Part shown: positions 7,601 through 8,193 of the stretch, one piece after another | Layout of the letters: each line of letters starts with the position of its first letter | How positions within the stretch are numbered: the first letter of the stretch is position 1 | NCBI GenBank assembly: GCA_947072805.1 | Contig: CAMTJK010000148.1 | Span: 1 to 8,193 of the forward strand | From: an uncultured Prevotella sp. | GTDB lineage: Bacteria > Bacteroidota > Bacteroidia > Bacteroidales > Bacteroidaceae | Direction of reading: 5' to 3' | DNA length: 8,193 nucleotides | Notes under the pieces: generated by a model | Told to the model about the DNA's origin: nothing | Databases searched by the model: none | Seen by the model: the letters and a program-made list of their open reading frames with translations, nothing else | Translations under genes and position numbers: made by a program

Positions 7601-8193
7601 GGAGATATACAGATTAGCAACTGGACCGATGATGAGCATGCTAACGATCTTATTGCACGCCTTATCATCAACTTCCTCAAGAAATACAAGTTGCTTGATG
7701 CAGAGATGAAGCGCAGGAAGTTTGCCATCACCATTGGTGACGAGCTGCCTTCAGGTATTTTGCAGATGGCAAAGGTATATGTTGCCAAGAAACGTAAGAT
7801 TGGCGTAGGTGACAAGCTCGCCGGTCGTCACGGAAACAAGGGCATCGTTTCAAAGGTAGTCCGCCAGGAGGATATGCCGTTCCTTGAGGACGGCCGTCCC
7901 GTAGACCTCGTGCTTAACCCGCTTGGTGTGCCGTCACGTATGAACCTCGGACAGATATTCGAGGCCATTCTCGGTGCGGCAGGTAAGCGTTTGGGCGTTA
8001 AGTTTGCAACCCCCATCTTCGACGGTGCAAAACTCGACGACCTTGCCGAGTGGACAGACAAGGCAGGACTGCCGCATCTCTGCTCTACACACCTTTATGA
8101 CGGTGAGACCGGAGAACGTTTCGACCCGCCGGCCACAGTAGGTATCACATACTTCCTCCAGCTCGGTCACATGGTTGAAGACAAGATGCCCGC
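4670..8193 (+). CDS. rpoB: DNA-directed RNA polymerase subunit beta, 3' end beyond the window
   Basis: RpoB forms one pincer of RNA polymerase and part of its active centre. I read the frame codon by codon from the ATG giving MASKIVNNRVNF and found it open for 1174 codons plus two bases. Bacteroidota RpoB is about 1270 residues, so about 100 residues are missing. Landmarks are RVVVSQLHRSPGV (141-153), the rifampicin-binding region LSQFMDQTNPLAEVTHKRRL with Asp477, His487 and Ser492 (E. coli 516, 526, 531), RERAGFEVRDVHYTHYGR after it, KGESDPSPEEKLLRAIFG from 857, and GDKLAGRHGNKG with active-centre Lys1049 and Lys1057 (E. coli 1065, 1073). The rifampicin positions are wild type. The last full codon is Pro1174 in EDKMPA, where the family has His (DKMHAR). 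It lies after the rplL hairpin, and rpoC is expected to follow. Confidence 0.98.
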   Translation, partial: MASKIVNNRVNFGSVKNPMPFPDFLDVQLKSFKDFLQLDTPPEERKNDGLYKVFSENFPITDTRNNFVLEFLDYYIDPPRYSIDECLERGLTYSVPLKAKLKLYCTDPDHEDFGMVIQDVFLGPIPYMTANGTFVINGAERVVVSQLHRSPGVFFGQNVHANGSLLYSARIIPFKGSWIEFATDINNVMYAYIDRKKKLPVTTLLRAIGFETDKDILQIFDLAEEIKVNKSSIKKAIGRKLAARVLKSWNEDFVDEDTGEVVSIERNEVIMERETEITEDNMEEILESGAQTILVHRDESVAQDYSIIFNTLQKDPSNSEKEAVLYIYRQLRNADPADDASAREVIQNLFFSDKRYDLGDVGRYRINKKLGLNTEMDVRVLTKEDIIEIIKYLIQLINSKATVDDIDHLSNRRVRTVGEQLSNQFSIGLARMSRTIRERMNVRDNEVFTPTDLINAKTISSVINSFFGTNPLSQFMDQTNPLAEVTHKRRLSALGPGGLSRERAGFEVRDVHYTHYGRLCPIESPEGPNIGLISSLCVYAKINELGFIETPYRKVQNGVANLKNEDVVYLTAEEEEDHIIGQGNAPLNDDGTFIRDVVKCRQDADFPVVPPTDVDLMDVSPQQIASIAASLIPFLEHDDAHRALMGSNMMRQAVPLLHNEAPIVGTGIEKQVCEDSRTMITAEGDGVVEYVDATTIRILYDRTEEEEFVSFEPALKEYRISKFRRTNQNMTIDLRPICNKGQRVKKGDILTEGYATEAGELALGRNLLVAYMPWKGYNYEDAIVLNERIVREDILTSVHVDEYSLDVRETKRGVEEFTNDIPNVSEEATKDLDENGIIRVGARVEPGDILIGKISPKGESDPSPEEKLLRAIFGDKAGDVKDSSLKANPSLTGVVIDKKLFARAIKTRQTKQQDKIILAKIDEEHEAKVDDLKDILVEKLITLTEGKVSQGVKDYTGTEIITKGTKFTMTNLKNLEYGDIQISNWTDDEHANDLIARLIINFLKKYKLLDAEMKRRKFAITIGDELPSGILQMAKVYVAKKRKIGVGDKLAGRHGNKGIVSKVVRQEDMPFLEDGRPVDLVLNPLGVPSRMNLGQIFEAILGAAGKRLGVKFATPIFDGAKLDDLAEWTDKAGLPHLCSTHLYDGETGERFDPPATVGITYFLQLGHMVEDKMP

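Noticed and set aside
7811..7843. Leu instead of Met in the RpoB motif GDKLAGRHGNKG
   Set aside because: Leu at this position is found in other bacteria, such as actinobacteria, and both active-centre lysines are intact, so it is ordinary variation.

Overview
The window is a housekeeping translation/transcription locus, all on the + strand, in the order: 3' part of tRNA-Gly(UCC), tRNA-Thr(GGU), tuf (EF-Tu), tRNA-Trp(CCA), secE, nusG, rplK (L11), rplA (L1), rplJ (L10), rplL (L7/L12), rpoB (RNA polymerase beta, cut by the window end). I found no mobile element, CRISPR array, phage gene or accessory cassette, and no undescribed system. Every stretch over about 100 bases is either a gene or a short intergenic region described below.

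Organism: a member of the Bacteroidota, most likely order Bacteroidales and close to Prevotella or Bacteroides. The protein sequences, above all RpoB, resemble that group as I remember it. No start codon is preceded by a Shine-Dalgarno sequence; the upstream stretches are A/T-rich instead. The tRNA genes do not encode the 3' CCA. Two TAnnTTTG boxes, the Bacteroidota -7 promoter element, lie in intergenic regions. The genus is an inference.

Layout: positions 1-133 hold the end of a tRNA cluster that runs into tuf (191-1378). A hairpin with a T-rich tail (1427-1459) separates tuf from tRNA-Trp (1460-1532), which sits just before secE and nusG (1550-2301). A 97-base leader with a possible promoter and small stem-loops precedes the ribosomal protein block rplK-rplA-rplJ-rplL (2399-4549). 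A strong perfect hairpin (4572-4604) then separates rplL from rpoB (4670 to beyond the end). The rpoB reading frame was followed codon by codon and is open for 1174 codons; about 100 C-terminal residues should lie outside the window.

How the genes work together: EF-Tu brings aminoacyl-tRNA to the ribosome. L11, L1, L10 and L12 form the L11/L12 stalk base and the L1 stalk, the flexible 50S parts that handle factors and tRNA exit. SecE is part of the membrane protein channel. NusG binds RNA polymerase, whose beta subunit is encoded downstream. The hairpins between tuf and tRNA-Trp and between rplL and rpoB probably set the relative output of these parts. The most unusual single residue is a proline at RpoB 1174, where an almost invariant active-centre histidine is expected.
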